Shown in pieces: positions 43,271-51,269 of a DNA stretch of 64,000 nt (its first letter is position 1; each line of letters starts with the position of its first letter). Below the pieces are notes generated by a model, which was given only the letters and a program-made list of their open reading frames with translations, was not told the origin of the DNA and ran no database searches. The translations under genes and the position numbers were made by a program. The DNA comes from JAJYUU01 sp963822955. Lineage in GTDB: Bacteria > Actinomycetota > Actinomycetes > Streptosporangiales > Streptosporangiaceae. The stretch covers positions 806,001 through 870,000 of the forward strand of contig CAWGJS010000001.1 of assembly GCA_963822955.1 (NCBI GenBank), written 5' to 3'.

Positions 43271-43681
43271 ATGAAGACGACCACCTTCGCGGTGCACACC
43301 GGCAGCAAGCCGGTGGTGGCCGATATCACCCGCCAGTGCGAGCAGTTCGCGCGCGAGGCGTCCGCAGCCGGTGACGGCCTGCTGCAGGTGTTCGTGCCGC
43401 ACGCGACGGCGGGCCTGGCCATACTCGAACTCGGCTCCGGCAGCGACGACGACCTGCTGTCAGTGCTGGCTGAACTGCTTCCGGCTGACAACCGGTGGCG
43501 GCATGCGCATGGCGCTCGCGGTCACGGCCGCTCCCACGTGCTGCCAGCGCTCGTCCCGCCGTACGCGACCGTCCCGGTGCTCGGCGGCCGACTGGCACTG
43601 GGCACCTGGCAGTCAGTCGCGCTGGTCGACCTGAATGCCGACAATCCGGACCGGCAGGTAAGGCTGTCGTTCCTGGCCTAG
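43271..43681 (+). CDS. YjbQ family (UPF0047) protein
   Basis: 136 residues. LLQVFVPHATAGLAILE, with the conserved His in the H-A/T-T-A motif, GHGRSHVLPALVPPYATVPV and LALGTWQSVALVDLNADN are diagnostic for YjbQ, a small beta protein with weak thiamine-phosphate synthase activity reported for some members. Directly follows the SDR gene, so a two-gene operon is likely. Confidence 0.9.
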   Translation: MKTTTFAVHTGSKPVVADITRQCEQFAREASAAGDGLLQVFVPHATAGLAILELGSGSDDDLLSVLAELLPADNRWRHAHGARGHGRSHVLPALVPPYATVPVLGGRLALGTWQSVALVDLNADNPDRQVRLSFLA

Positions 43682-43869
43682 TTCGGTTGGCTCGCCGGGC
43701 GCCGGGATTCGGCGGCCGGACGGCAGGATTGGCCCGCTTGCCACCGTTCCGCCCGGAATTGTTCATCCCAACGGCCTTTCGCTGATATTGCCATGCCGTA
43801 CTATCCGCTGCAGGGGACCCAACGGCATCCATTAGCTGGCACATGCGGCCGGGAATGCGAGGCAGCGGT

Positions 43870-45294
43870 ATGAGTGATCGGCAGAAGAATGGACCGGATC
43901 GCGACCGCATCCTGAGCAGGCGCGCCGCCTTGCAGGCTGGCCTCATCGCGACGGCCGGCGTCGGCGTTGGCGCGGCCGGACTGGATTCCGCCAGCGCGAG
44001 TGCGCGGCCCGCCTGGTGGCATCGGCCATTGCGCCAGCCCGGCTCGCTGCCCTACCCGAAGCTCGCCGAGGGCACAGACACCGTGCCGCAGATCGAGCAC
44101 ATCGTGGTGCTGATGATGGAGAACCATTCCTACGACAACAAGCTCGGCATGCTGCGCCGATTCGGTGCCGACGGCTTCCGCACCGGCCGCAACGGCATGC
44201 CCACCGCGTGGAACCCGTACTCGAATGGTGACATCCAGCACGCGTTCCATATGCCCACCACCTGTCAGCTGACCGGCTTCCCCAGCCAGAGCTGGCTGAA
44301 CAGTCACATCCAGTTCGACCGCGGGCGAAATGACGGGTTCGTCGAATCTGGTAGCGGGCCAGTCGCCATGGGCTACTGGGATGGAGGCGATCAGCCCTTC
44401 TACTACTCGCTCGCACGACAGTTCCCGATCGCCGACAGGTACTTCTGCTCCGTTCTCGGCCAGACCTATCCCAACCGGCGCTACCTGATCTCCGCGACGT
44501 CGATCGGCATGATCAACGACACGACACCCGCGCTGACCGACTATCCCGCGGGCGGCACCATTTTCGACAAGCTGGATGCCGCCGGGATCAGCTGGAAGGA
44601 CTACTACAGCACGCTGCCGACGGTCGAGCTCTATCCGGAGCTGTATCTGAAGAACGCCGGCACCAAAGTCGTGCCGATCAAGGACTTCTTCTCCGACGCC
44701 GCGGCCGGCACGCTGCCCGGCTACTCGCTCGTCGAGCCGAACTACGACACGCAGTCCGAGGAAGACCCGCAGAACATCGCGGTCGGCGAGCAGTTCGCGG
44801 CTAAGGTCATCAATGCCGTGATGTCCGGGCCAGCCTGGCCGCGCACGATGCTGATCTGGACCTATGACGAGCACGGCGGTTACTACGACCACGTGCCGCC
44901 GCCGCGCGCGCTGGCGCCGGATGACATTCCGCCACAGGTCACTGATGGCGAGTCGGCCTACAACGGATTCGCGCAGTACGGCTTCCGCGTCCCGTGCGCC
45001 GTAGTCTCGCCGTGGGCCCGGCCCTGGTACGTCTCGCACCGGGTCATGGACCATACGAGCATCTGCGCGCTAGTCGAGGCCAAGTGGAACCTGCCGGCGA
45101 TGACTTACCGCGACGCCAATGCCTGGAACATGCTCGACATGCTCGATCTGCGCCGGCCAGCTTTCCTGAGCCCGCCTGCGCTCGCCCAGCCGCTTATGAC
45201 GACCGACCCCAGCGCGCTGGCCTGCAGCACGTCAGGGCCCGGAGCGATCCCGCCGCCTGGATCAGTCACGCCACCGCCGCCGCCAGGCTGGTAG
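43870..45294 (+). CDS. Tat-exported phosphoesterase, phospholipase C family
   Basis: 474 residues. LSRRAALQAGLIATAGVGVG is a twin-arginine signal. The catalytic domain (phosphoesterase/acid phosphatase-type) begins QIEHIVVLMMENHSYDN, where the Glu-Asn pair binds metal and the region holds the nucleophile Thr/Ser site; YDEHGGYYDHVPPP and DHTSI supply the other metal ligands. FGQT-type VLGQTYPNRRYL is present. Members hydrolyse phospholipids or other phosphate esters outside the cell. ATG 43870 has GAGG 8 nt upstream. The Pro-rich end (PPPGSVTPPPPPGW) may sit in the cell wall. Confidence 0.88.
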   Translation: MSDRQKNGPDRDRILSRRAALQAGLIATAGVGVGAAGLDSASASARPAWWHRPLRQPGSLPYPKLAEGTDTVPQIEHIVVLMMENHSYDNKLGMLRRFGADGFRTGRNGMPTAWNPYSNGDIQHAFHMPTTCQLTGFPSQSWLNSHIQFDRGRNDGFVESGSGPVAMGYWDGGDQPFYYSLARQFPIADRYFCSVLGQTYPNRRYLISATSIGMINDTTPALTDYPAGGTIFDKLDAAGISWKDYYSTLPTVELYPELYLKNAGTKVVPIKDFFSDAAAGTLPGYSLVEPNYDTQSEEDPQNIAVGEQFAAKVINAVMSGPAWPRTMLIWTYDEHGGYYDHVPPPRALAPDDIPPQVTDGESAYNGFAQYGFRVPCAVVSPWARPWYVSHRVMDHTSICALVEAKWNLPAMTYRDANAWNMLDMLDLRRPAFLSPPALAQPLMTTDPSALACSTSGPGAIPPPGSVTPPPPPGW

Positions 45295-45350
45295 TCAGGC
45301 CCGGCCCGGCCCGGCCCGTCCGCGGAGCCCTGAGGTCGCCGCTGGTGCAG

Positions 45351-45785
45351 CTAGGCCGCGCCCCCAGGGGCCGGCTGGTCGGTGCCGCAGTACTTGCACT
45401 TGGTTGCTGCGGCCGGCAAGTCGCCAGACAGGCAGGCGGGACACGTCTTGACCGGCGGCGGGTCGCCAAAGACCGTCGCCCCGCGGCGCGCCGAGATGAC
45501 CTTGTAGGGCACGACGATGACGAAGTAGATAACCGCTATGAAGATGACGAAATAGATGATGGCTGAAATGAAGGACCCGATGTTGAGGAACGTGGTCTTG
45601 TTCCCTGCAGCGCCCAGCTGCCAGCCGAGGCCTATCGACTGCGAGCCTTCGGCCCGCGCGATGACCGGGTTGATGACGTCGGCAGTGAACGCGCTGATCA
45701 GCGTGCTGAACGCTAGCGCGACGATCAGGCCGACGGCGATTACGATTACGTCGCCTCTTAAAAGGAAGTTCTTGAAGCCTCGCAC
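45351..45785 (-). CDS. mscL: Large-conductance mechanosensitive channel with C-terminal zinc ribbon
   Basis: 144 residues. MRGFKNFLLRGDVIVIAVGL continues into a first helix with ALAFSTLISAFTADVINPVI, then a second helix SFISAIIYFVIFIAVIYFVIV and PYKVISARRG: the MscL layout of two helices around a periplasmic loop. Unusually, the cytoplasmic end carries CPAC and CKYC, a four-Cys zinc-ribbon motif (CPACLSGDL ... KCKYCGTDQ). GTG 45785 was chosen because GGGAG stands 6 nt upstream. Releases solutes upon hypo-osmotic shock. Diverges from the nitroreductase gene. Confidence 0.9.
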   Translation of the reverse strand: MRGFKNFLLRGDVIVIAVGLIVALAFSTLISAFTADVINPVIARAEGSQSIGLGWQLGAAGNKTTFLNIGSFISAIIYFVIFIAVIYFVIVVPYKVISARRGATVFGDPPPVKTCPACLSGDLPAAATKCKYCGTDQPAPGGAA

Positions 45786-45901
45786 GTCATCTCCCTTGTG
45801 ATTCCCGGCGTTGGCTAACACTGCACCACAAGCGTCACTCAGGTCGCAACGCTGTCGGCGTATGGCATGATCCGGGCAGGGACCGGCGGCGGAGGTGCGA
45901 A

Positions 45902-46561
45902 ATGGACGTGCGCGAGGCGCTTTACACGACCAGGGCGATGCGGCGGGTTCGGCCGGATCCCATCCCGGAGGACGTTCAGGCGCGCATCCTCGATGCCGCC
46001 ATCCGGGCGCCCAGCGGTGGCAATTCGCAGAACTGGCGGTTCCTGCTGATCGACGATCCGGCAGTCAAGGCGAAGCTGGGACCGCTGTACCGGGACGCGA
46101 TCGGCACGCTGTGGGAGACCTTCTACCGCGAGCGGCTGGATCGCGCCAGAGCTGCGCCCGATGACCCCGAGAGCGCCTCGCTGCTGCGAGTTCAGGCGTC
46201 GGCTCAGCACCTCGCCGATCACTTCGAGGACGTGCCGCTGTTTCTGATGGCATTTACCCGCGACGACACGAGCGGGGGCTCGATCTTCCCGGCCGTGTGG
46301 AGCGCGCAGCTCGCGGCGCGCGCCGAGGGCGTGGGCAGCGCCCTGACCTCGGTGCTCGGAATCTTCCACGGCGACCAGGCAATGGAAATCCTGGGCGTGC
46401 CGCCCGGCAAGGGCTGGACGATGGCCTGCCTCGTGTCGTTCGGCTACCCGACCGGACGCTGGGGCGTGGCGCCGCGCCGGCCCGTGCACGAGGTGGCTTA
46501 CCGCAATACGTGGGGAACGCCGGTTGGCTTCAAGATCAGCGAGCCCCTCTGGTCGCCGTGA
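45902..46561 (+). CDS. Nitroreductase-family flavoprotein
   Basis: 219 residues. REALYTTRAMRRVRPDPIPEDV has the Arg pair for FMN binding; RAPSGGNSQNWRFLLI is the second FMN-binding block; VSFGYPTGRWG, near the end, is the third. The usual family size. Role unknown; may reduce nitro compounds or deiodinate. GGAGG lies 6 nt before the ATG. Confidence 0.87.
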   Translation: MDVREALYTTRAMRRVRPDPIPEDVQARILDAAIRAPSGGNSQNWRFLLIDDPAVKAKLGPLYRDAIGTLWETFYRERLDRARAAPDDPESASLLRVQASAQHLADHFEDVPLFLMAFTRDDTSGGSIFPAVWSAQLAARAEGVGSALTSVLGIFHGDQAMEILGVPPGKGWTMACLVSFGYPTGRWGVAPRRPVHEVAYRNTWGTPVGFKISEPLWSP

Positions 46562-46604
46562 CCGGCGGAGGTGCAATCTATCCGGCCCGGAGCGATGATG
46601 AGCT

Positions 46605-47768
46605 GTGGGATTCCGGCCCTACGGCAGCGATGGCGCACCGGATAATCGCGTCGAATACGTAGACTTCGGCGGCCGGCGTGAGCGCGGTCGCGGACGCGCC
46701 TGGCTGCCGCGGCTGCTGGTTGCCTGCTTGGTGATTGCAGCAGTCGTGGCAGTGGCCGGTCGGTCATCCCACCGGCACGCTCCGGCACCCGCTCCGAAGC
46801 CGTCGCCTTCGCCGCTGCCGCTGCCGCCCGTCAGCGTCCTCAACGTCGGCCACCGGCTGCTCGGCGTCACGGCAGGCTGGCAACTGTTTGGCCTGGGTCA
46901 GGCTGGCGTCGTCGCGATCCAGTTCGCGCCCGGCCGGATAGTCCGGACGCCGCTGCCGCCACTTGAGGCCCGCGGGCCAGTGTCCTTGCTTATCGGACAG
47001 AGCGCCGCCATCATCCGCCCGATGGATGACACGTCTGGCTACCTGGTACTGGCTGGTGATCAGGCCCGGCCCCTTAGCGGGGCGCTGGCGTCCGGCGACC
47101 TGCTCCTGCCCGGGCCCAGGCCGTCGCAGGAGTGGGTGGTCGGCGACAGTCCGAGCATGCTCTCGCTGGTGACCGCAGCCGGCCGTCTGACCAGGGTGCA
47201 CATCACCCTCTCGGCCTCGGCCTGGGCGGTCCGGTCGGCCATGTCCGACGGCCGGGGCGGCGTCCTCGTCTCGAATGTCATAACCGGCGACCAGTACGAC
47301 GCGACCCCAGGCACGTTCCGGCGAGTCGGCGCGATCCTGGCGGCGGTCGGCCCGAGAAGCTGGCTTGGTATCAGCTGCCACTCCTCTAGGTGCCGGAACA
47401 TTGTCATCAACGCGGTCACCGGCCGCCGCCGCACCCTGCCCGGACCCGCACTCAATCTCGTTGCCTGGCCATGGCCATTCGCACCGGGCGCAGTCGCTCC
47501 CAACGGCTCAGTTGCGGCGGTCGTCGTGGCCAGCGGGGCCAGCGGGGTAGCACTCCACCTGATCGACCTCAGCTCTGGCGCGGCCATCAGAATCCCGGTG
47601 CCGGTCGCCCAGAACTCATCGAGCCAGACGCTGGTCTGGTCGCCTGACAGCCGGTGGCTCTTCGTCCTCAGTACGAGCGGGAAGCTGTTCGCGGTCAACG
47701 CGCGCAGCCACCGAGTTGAGAATCTCGGCGTTCCGCTCCCCCGCTTCAGCCAGCTGGCAATCGGGTAG
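46605..47768 (+). CDS. Membrane-anchored beta-propeller-like protein of unknown function
   Basis: 387 residues. One N-terminal membrane helix (LPRLLVACLVIAAVVAVAG) follows a basic stretch; then a Pro-rich spacer (about 57-75) leads to an extracytoplasmic part with repeated beta segments, e.g. SSQTLVWSPDSRWLFVLSTSGK near the end, a WD40/TolB-like blade. Two Cys (CHSSRC) sit close together. The last 61 codons lie in a 279-bp segment duplicated just downstream. GTG start at 46605, weak ribosome site. The gene itself is intact. Confidence 0.7.
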   Translation: MGFRPYGSDGAPDNRVEYVDFGGRRERGRGRAWLPRLLVACLVIAAVVAVAGRSSHRHAPAPAPKPSPSPLPLPPVSVLNVGHRLLGVTAGWQLFGLGQAGVVAIQFAPGRIVRTPLPPLEARGPVSLLIGQSAAIIRPMDDTSGYLVLAGDQARPLSGALASGDLLLPGPRPSQEWVVGDSPSMLSLVTAAGRLTRVHITLSASAWAVRSAMSDGRGGVLVSNVITGDQYDATPGTFRRVGAILAAVGPRSWLGISCHSSRCRNIVINAVTGRRRTLPGPALNLVAWPWPFAPGAVAPNGSVAAVVVASGASGVALHLIDLSSGAAIRIPVPVAQNSSSQTLVWSPDSRWLFVLSTSGKLFAVNARSHRVENLGVPLPRFSQLAIG

Positions 47769-48147
47769 CCGGTACCCGCATGAGCCCGGCACCGGCACTA
47801 GCCCGGTACCCGCACAAGCAGGGCGTCCGGCCGTATTGCCACCGTGAGCGACCGGCTGCTGGCAATCAGAATCCCGGTGCCGGTCGCCCAGAACTCATCG
47901 AGCCAGACGCTGGTCTGGTCGCCTGACAGCCGGTGGCTCTTCGTCCTCAGTACGAGCGGGAAGCTGTTCGCGGTCAACGCGCGCAGCCACCGAGTTGAGA
48001 ATCTCGGCGTTCCGCTCCCCCGCTTCAGCCAGCTGGCAATCGGGTAGCCGGTACCCGCATGAGCCCGGCACCGGCACTAGCCCGGTACCCGCACAAGCAG
48101 GGCGTCCGGCCGTATTGCCACCGTGAGCGACCGGCTGCTGGCAATCA
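47586..48147. repeat. Perfect 279-bp tandem duplication across two convergent gene ends
   Basis: Copy 1 is 47586-47864, copy 2 is 47865-48143, and ATCA is shared at the junctions (47586-47589, 47865-47868, 48144-48147). I compared both copies base by base and found no difference. Each copy holds the last 61 codons of the membrane protein, the spacer, and the last 22 codons of the kinase gene. Both genes keep one whole end; the other half-copies are silent remnants (e.g. 47844-48047). Confidence 0.93.
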
Positions 48148-48985
48148 CCTCGCCATCCACCTGACGCGGCAGTTCGGTATCGGCGTGGATCTCTACCTGG
48201 CGGGCTCGGTGCCGCTCCAGGTGGGAGTCGTCCTGGCGGCTGCCCGCCACGACCCGCAGGCCGATCTGAACCCAGCCGAGCACTCCGGACGGCGCGAGGA
48301 TGACGATATCCAGCAGCCCGTCATCCAGGCGCGCATCCGGCATGATGACGAATCCGCCTGGCAGCGCACCGGAATTCCCGACCGTGACTGACCTGGCTCG
48401 CCGGGTCAGCGTCTGGCCGCCATCCAGGCGGACCGTGAACGTGGCCAGCCGGCGTAGCACCTGGGCCGCCGCCGTTCCCGCGTAGGCCGGCCACCCGATG
48501 AGCCTCTTGGCCGCATCCGGCGTCGCGCTCACGACGGCCGCGTCCAGCCCGATGCCTGCCATCGCCACGAACAAGGTCCCGTCAGCCGTGGCGAGGTCCA
48601 CGCGCCGGTCGCGGCCGCCAAACGCTGTCGCGAGTGCTTCGCCCAGCGCCGCGGGAATGCCCAGCGCCCTGGCGGTCAGGTTCGCTGAGCCGGCCGGGAC
48701 GATTGCCAGTGGCACTGAGGTTCCGGCGAGCGCCTGCGCGCAGGCGGCAACTGTCCCGTCGCCGCCAGCGCACACGATGAGCTCCGCGCCGGCTTCGAGT
48801 GCGGCGCGCGTGATGCCGTCGCCCGGATCTTCTGCGGAAGTAGTCAGAATCTGCGGCGGTTGCCAGCCGCGATCGGCAGCCGCCTGCGCGCACTGCTGTC
48901 GCAGTCGGTCCAGGCCGCGGACCCTGGTGGGATTCACGACCACCGCAGCGAACCGGCCACCCGACGCCGAACTGGCTGGCGTCAT
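48077..48985 (-). CDS. Diacylglycerol-kinase-family lipid kinase
   Basis: 302 residues. FAAVVVNPTRVRGLDRLRQQ, the nucleotide-binding LIVCAGGDGTVAACAQ and AIVPAGSANLTARAL (normally G-S/T-G-N-L) identify the DAGK catalytic fold; FVAMAGIGLDAAVV, IMPDARLDDGLLDIV and the C-terminal VDGEVI are also typical of YegS/BmrU-like enzymes. It phosphorylates a lipid alcohol at the membrane. Its final 22 codons lie in the duplicated segment, copy 2. The ATG at 48985 starts MTPASSASGG. Confidence 0.88.
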   Translation of the reverse strand: MTPASSASGGRFAAVVVNPTRVRGLDRLRQQCAQAAADRGWQPPQILTTSAEDPGDGITRAALEAGAELIVCAGGDGTVAACAQALAGTSVPLAIVPAGSANLTARALGIPAALGEALATAFGGRDRRVDLATADGTLFVAMAGIGLDAAVVSATPDAAKRLIGWPAYAGTAAAQVLRRLATFTVRLDGGQTLTRRARSVTVGNSGALPGGFVIMPDARLDDGLLDIVILAPSGVLGWVQIGLRVVAGSRQDDSHLERHRARQVEIHADTELPRQVDGEVIASSRSLTVAIRPDALLVRVPG

Positions 48986-49117
48986 TCGCAGAACGGCCGA
49001 AGCTCGAACGTTCCCATCCGTGCAGTCGGACGCCTGGACGCCATCTCGACGGGGTCAGCGGGGAACGAGTCCACCTCATTCATGCAGCGGATCATCAGGA
49101 ACTTCATCGCCCTCCAG

Positions 49118-49324
49118 TTATGCGGCCGCGTTATCAGACGCGCTCGAATGCCGGAGCGCGGGCACCGACATTCGGATCTGCCGCCACCGACGCTCGCGCC
49201 GGATGGTACCTGCCAGGCGTCCGCGGCGCAGGTCCCGGGCCAGCCGCGCTTCGGCGGCGTGCTGGCGCGCCTCGCTCAGCTGCAGCTCGGCGAGTTGCTG
49301 GATCATCATCGGATGCATCTGCAT
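49118..49324 (-). CDS. Small basic protein, 68 residues
   Basis: MQMHPMMIQQLAELQLSEAR opens a helix rich in Arg/Ala (RQHAAEARLARDLRRGRL), then RRERRWRQIRM. Short proteins with this M-H-P...QLAxxxxxEAR pattern recur in actinobacteria, often without known role. GGAGA lies 6 nt before the ATG at 49324, and the frame is uninterrupted. Repeat element B lies 145 bp upstream. No membrane or DNA-binding domain is recognised, though the charge would allow nucleic-acid binding. Confidence 0.65.
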   Translation of the reverse strand: MQMHPMMIQQLAELQLSEARQHAAEARLARDLRRGRLAGTIRRERRWRQIRMSVPALRHSSASDNAAA

Positions 49325-49627
49325 TCTTATCTCCAGAGTTCCCAGTTACTGTGATCGCCCGCCCTTCCGGGCCGGTCACCATGGCGACGAACCGGGAATG
49401 CCGGCATGGACAATCCTCAGCGCCCTCTCCCTCGGCAGCTGCGCCGATTCGCTGGCGCTGCTGTTACCGTGACGCTTCGGTGGGGTCAAAGACCACAATT
49501 CGGGCGTGAAAATGGCGCTAAGCGTCGCGGTATGACCGTAAGAGTCACAGTGCGACCGTAGAAGTCACAGTGTGATGGTCGCGGACGTTAACGGCCGCTG
49601 TTGCCAGCGGCCACCACAGCGCCGCCG
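49325..49627. promoter_or_regulatory. 303-bp intergenic region with repeat element B
   Basis: No gene is seen. It separates the end of the phosphoglucomutase gene from the start of the small basic protein (both minus strand). The main content is repeat element B (49469-49568). Confidence 0.5.
49469..49568 (+). repeat. Dispersed intergenic element, copy B
   Basis: GTGACGCTTCGGTGGGG and AAGCGTCGC (49520-49528) form the inverted repeat, with one mismatch against copy A's arm; the core holds CAATTCGGG as in copy A. Then three 20-bp direct repeats begin at 49521, 49541 and 49561; GTCGC or GTCAC starts at 49524, 49544 and 49564, exactly 20 bp apart. The common unit approximates AGAGTCACAGTGYGACCGTA. 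Confidence 0.8.
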
Positions 49628-51256
49628 TTACTTGAGGATCTCGGCGAGCAACTGCTGCGCCTCGGACTGGATCCTGGCCAGGTGGGCGGATCCGCGGAAC
49701 GACTCGGCGTACAGCTTGTAGACGTCCTCGGTTCCGGATGGCCGGGCAGCGAACCAGCCCGACTCCGTGACGACCTTGATCCCGCCCAACGGCTCACCGT
49801 TGCCCGGCGCGGTGGTCAGCCGCTCCAGCACAGGCTCCCCGGCCAGCTCCTCGGCCGCGAACTGCTCGGGCGACAGCTTGGCGAGCACTGCCTTCTGCTC
49901 CCTCGTGGCCGGCGCATCAATCCTGGCGTAAGCCGGATCGCCAAGCCGGTCCGCGATCGACCGGTAGCGCACGCTCGGCGTGCTCCCGGTCACCGCGATG
50001 ATCTCCGAGGCAAGCAGGTCGAGGATGATCCCGTCCTTGTCGGTGGTCCAGACCCGGCCATCCCGGCGCAGGAACGAGGCACCCGCGCTCTCCTCACCCC
50101 CGAACCCGACACTGCCATCGAGCAGCCCTGGCACGAACCACTTGAACCCGACCGGCACCTCGACCAGCCGCCGGCCGCAATCGTCGGCGACCCGGTCGAT
50201 GATCGACGAGCTGACCATGGTCTTGCCAACCGCGGCCGTAGCAGGCCAGCCATCGCGGTGCCGGTACAGGTAGTCGATAGCAGCAGCCAGGTAATGATTC
50301 GGGTTCATCAGGCCGGCGTCAGGCGTGACGATGCCATGCCGGTCGGCGTCGGTGTCATTGCCGGTCGCGATCGCGAAGTCGTTCCGCCGCCCTATCAGCG
50401 ACGCCATCGCGCTGGGCGACGAGCAGTCCATCCGGATCCGGCCGTCCCAGTCCAGCGTCATGAACCGGAAAGTCGGGTCGACGACCGGGTTCACCACGTT
50501 CAGCTCGAGCTCATAGCGCTCGGCAATCTCGCTCCAGTACGCAACACTGGCACCACCAAGCGGATCCGCTCCGATCCGGACCCGCGCCGCCCGGATGGCC
50601 TCCACATCGACCACCGTTGGCAGCGCCGCGACGTACTCGCCCAGGAAATCGAACCGGCCAGCCGATCGCCGCGCCCTCGCCACCGGGATCCGGCTTACCT
50701 CACGCAGACCGCCGATCAGCACCTCGTTCGCACGCTGCTGGATGGCCGAGGTGATCTGCGAGCCTGCCGGGCCACCGTCGGGCGGGTTGTACTTGAAGCC
50801 GCCGTCCTCGGGCGGGTTGTGCGACGGCGTGATCACGATCCCGTCGGCTAGTCCCGCAGCCCGGCCATCGTTGTACGCCAGGATTGCCCGCGACAGCGCC
50901 GGAGTGGGCGTGTAGCCATCCCGGCTGTCGATCAGGATCTCCGCCTCATTCGCAGCCAGCACCTCGAGCGCGGTGACCATGGCGGGCTCGGATAGCGCAT
51001 GCGTATCCCGGCCGACGAAGATCGGCCCGGTGATGCCCGCCGCTGCCCGGTACTCGCAGATCGCCTGAGTCGTGGCCGCGATGTGGTCTTCGTTGAACGA
51101 CAGCCGCAGCGCGCTGCCCCGGTGACCCGAGGTGCCGAAAGACACCTGCTGCGCGGGCTCAGCTGGATCGGGATGCTCGCTGAAATACGCCGTCACCAGC
51201 GCGGCCACGTCTACCAGATCCGCGTACGTGGCCGGCTGACCAGCCCGCTCGTCCAT
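49628..51256 (-). CDS. pgm: Phosphoglucomutase (alpha-D-glucose type)
   Basis: 542 residues. Interconverts glucose-1-P and glucose-6-P. VSFGTSGHRGSAL, the phosphoserine loop ITPSHNPPEDGG, the metal loop NDTDADRHGI, GGEESAGAS and the phosphate-binding RPSGTEDVYKLY are all present and in order. The family's usual size is about 545. Starts at ATG 51256; an upstream open extension overlaps the neighbouring mutase. Lies 13 nt downstream of the second mutase gene, so both are probably one operon for sugar-phosphate supply. Confidence 0.95.
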   Translation of the reverse strand: MDERAGQPATYADLVDVAALVTAYFSEHPDPAEPAQQVSFGTSGHRGSALRLSFNEDHIAATTQAICEYRAAAGITGPIFVGRDTHALSEPAMVTALEVLAANEAEILIDSRDGYTPTPALSRAILAYNDGRAAGLADGIVITPSHNPPEDGGFKYNPPDGGPAGSQITSAIQQRANEVLIGGLREVSRIPVARARRSAGRFDFLGEYVAALPTVVDVEAIRAARVRIGADPLGGASVAYWSEIAERYELELNVVNPVVDPTFRFMTLDWDGRIRMDCSSPSAMASLIGRRNDFAIATGNDTDADRHGIVTPDAGLMNPNHYLAAAIDYLYRHRDGWPATAAVGKTMVSSSIIDRVADDCGRRLVEVPVGFKWFVPGLLDGSVGFGGEESAGASFLRRDGRVWTTDKDGIILDLLASEIIAVTGSTPSVRYRSIADRLGDPAYARIDAPATREQKAVLAKLSPEQFAAEELAGEPVLERLTTAPGNGEPLGGIKVVTESGWFAARPSGTEDVYKLYAESFRGSAHLARIQSEAQQLLAEILK

Positions 51257-51269
51257 CAGCGCCCGCCCC

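Noticed and set aside
45299..45318. GCCCG run after the phosphoesterase gene as a terminator
   Set aside because: A simple fourfold GGCCC-type repeat without a defined hairpin or T-run; low complexity only.
47844..48047. 67-codon frame between the two convergent genes
   Set aside because: It is the second copy of the 279-bp duplication, a fragment of the membrane protein end, not an independent gene.
47586..48147. Possible insertion sequence or mobile element
   Set aside because: No transposase frame, no terminal inverted repeats and no target duplication beyond the 4-bp microhomology; a plain tandem duplication explains it.
49521..49568. Possible CRISPR array
   Set aside because: Only three 20-bp units directly adjoining, no spacers and no cas genes; direct-repeat operator-like element fits better.
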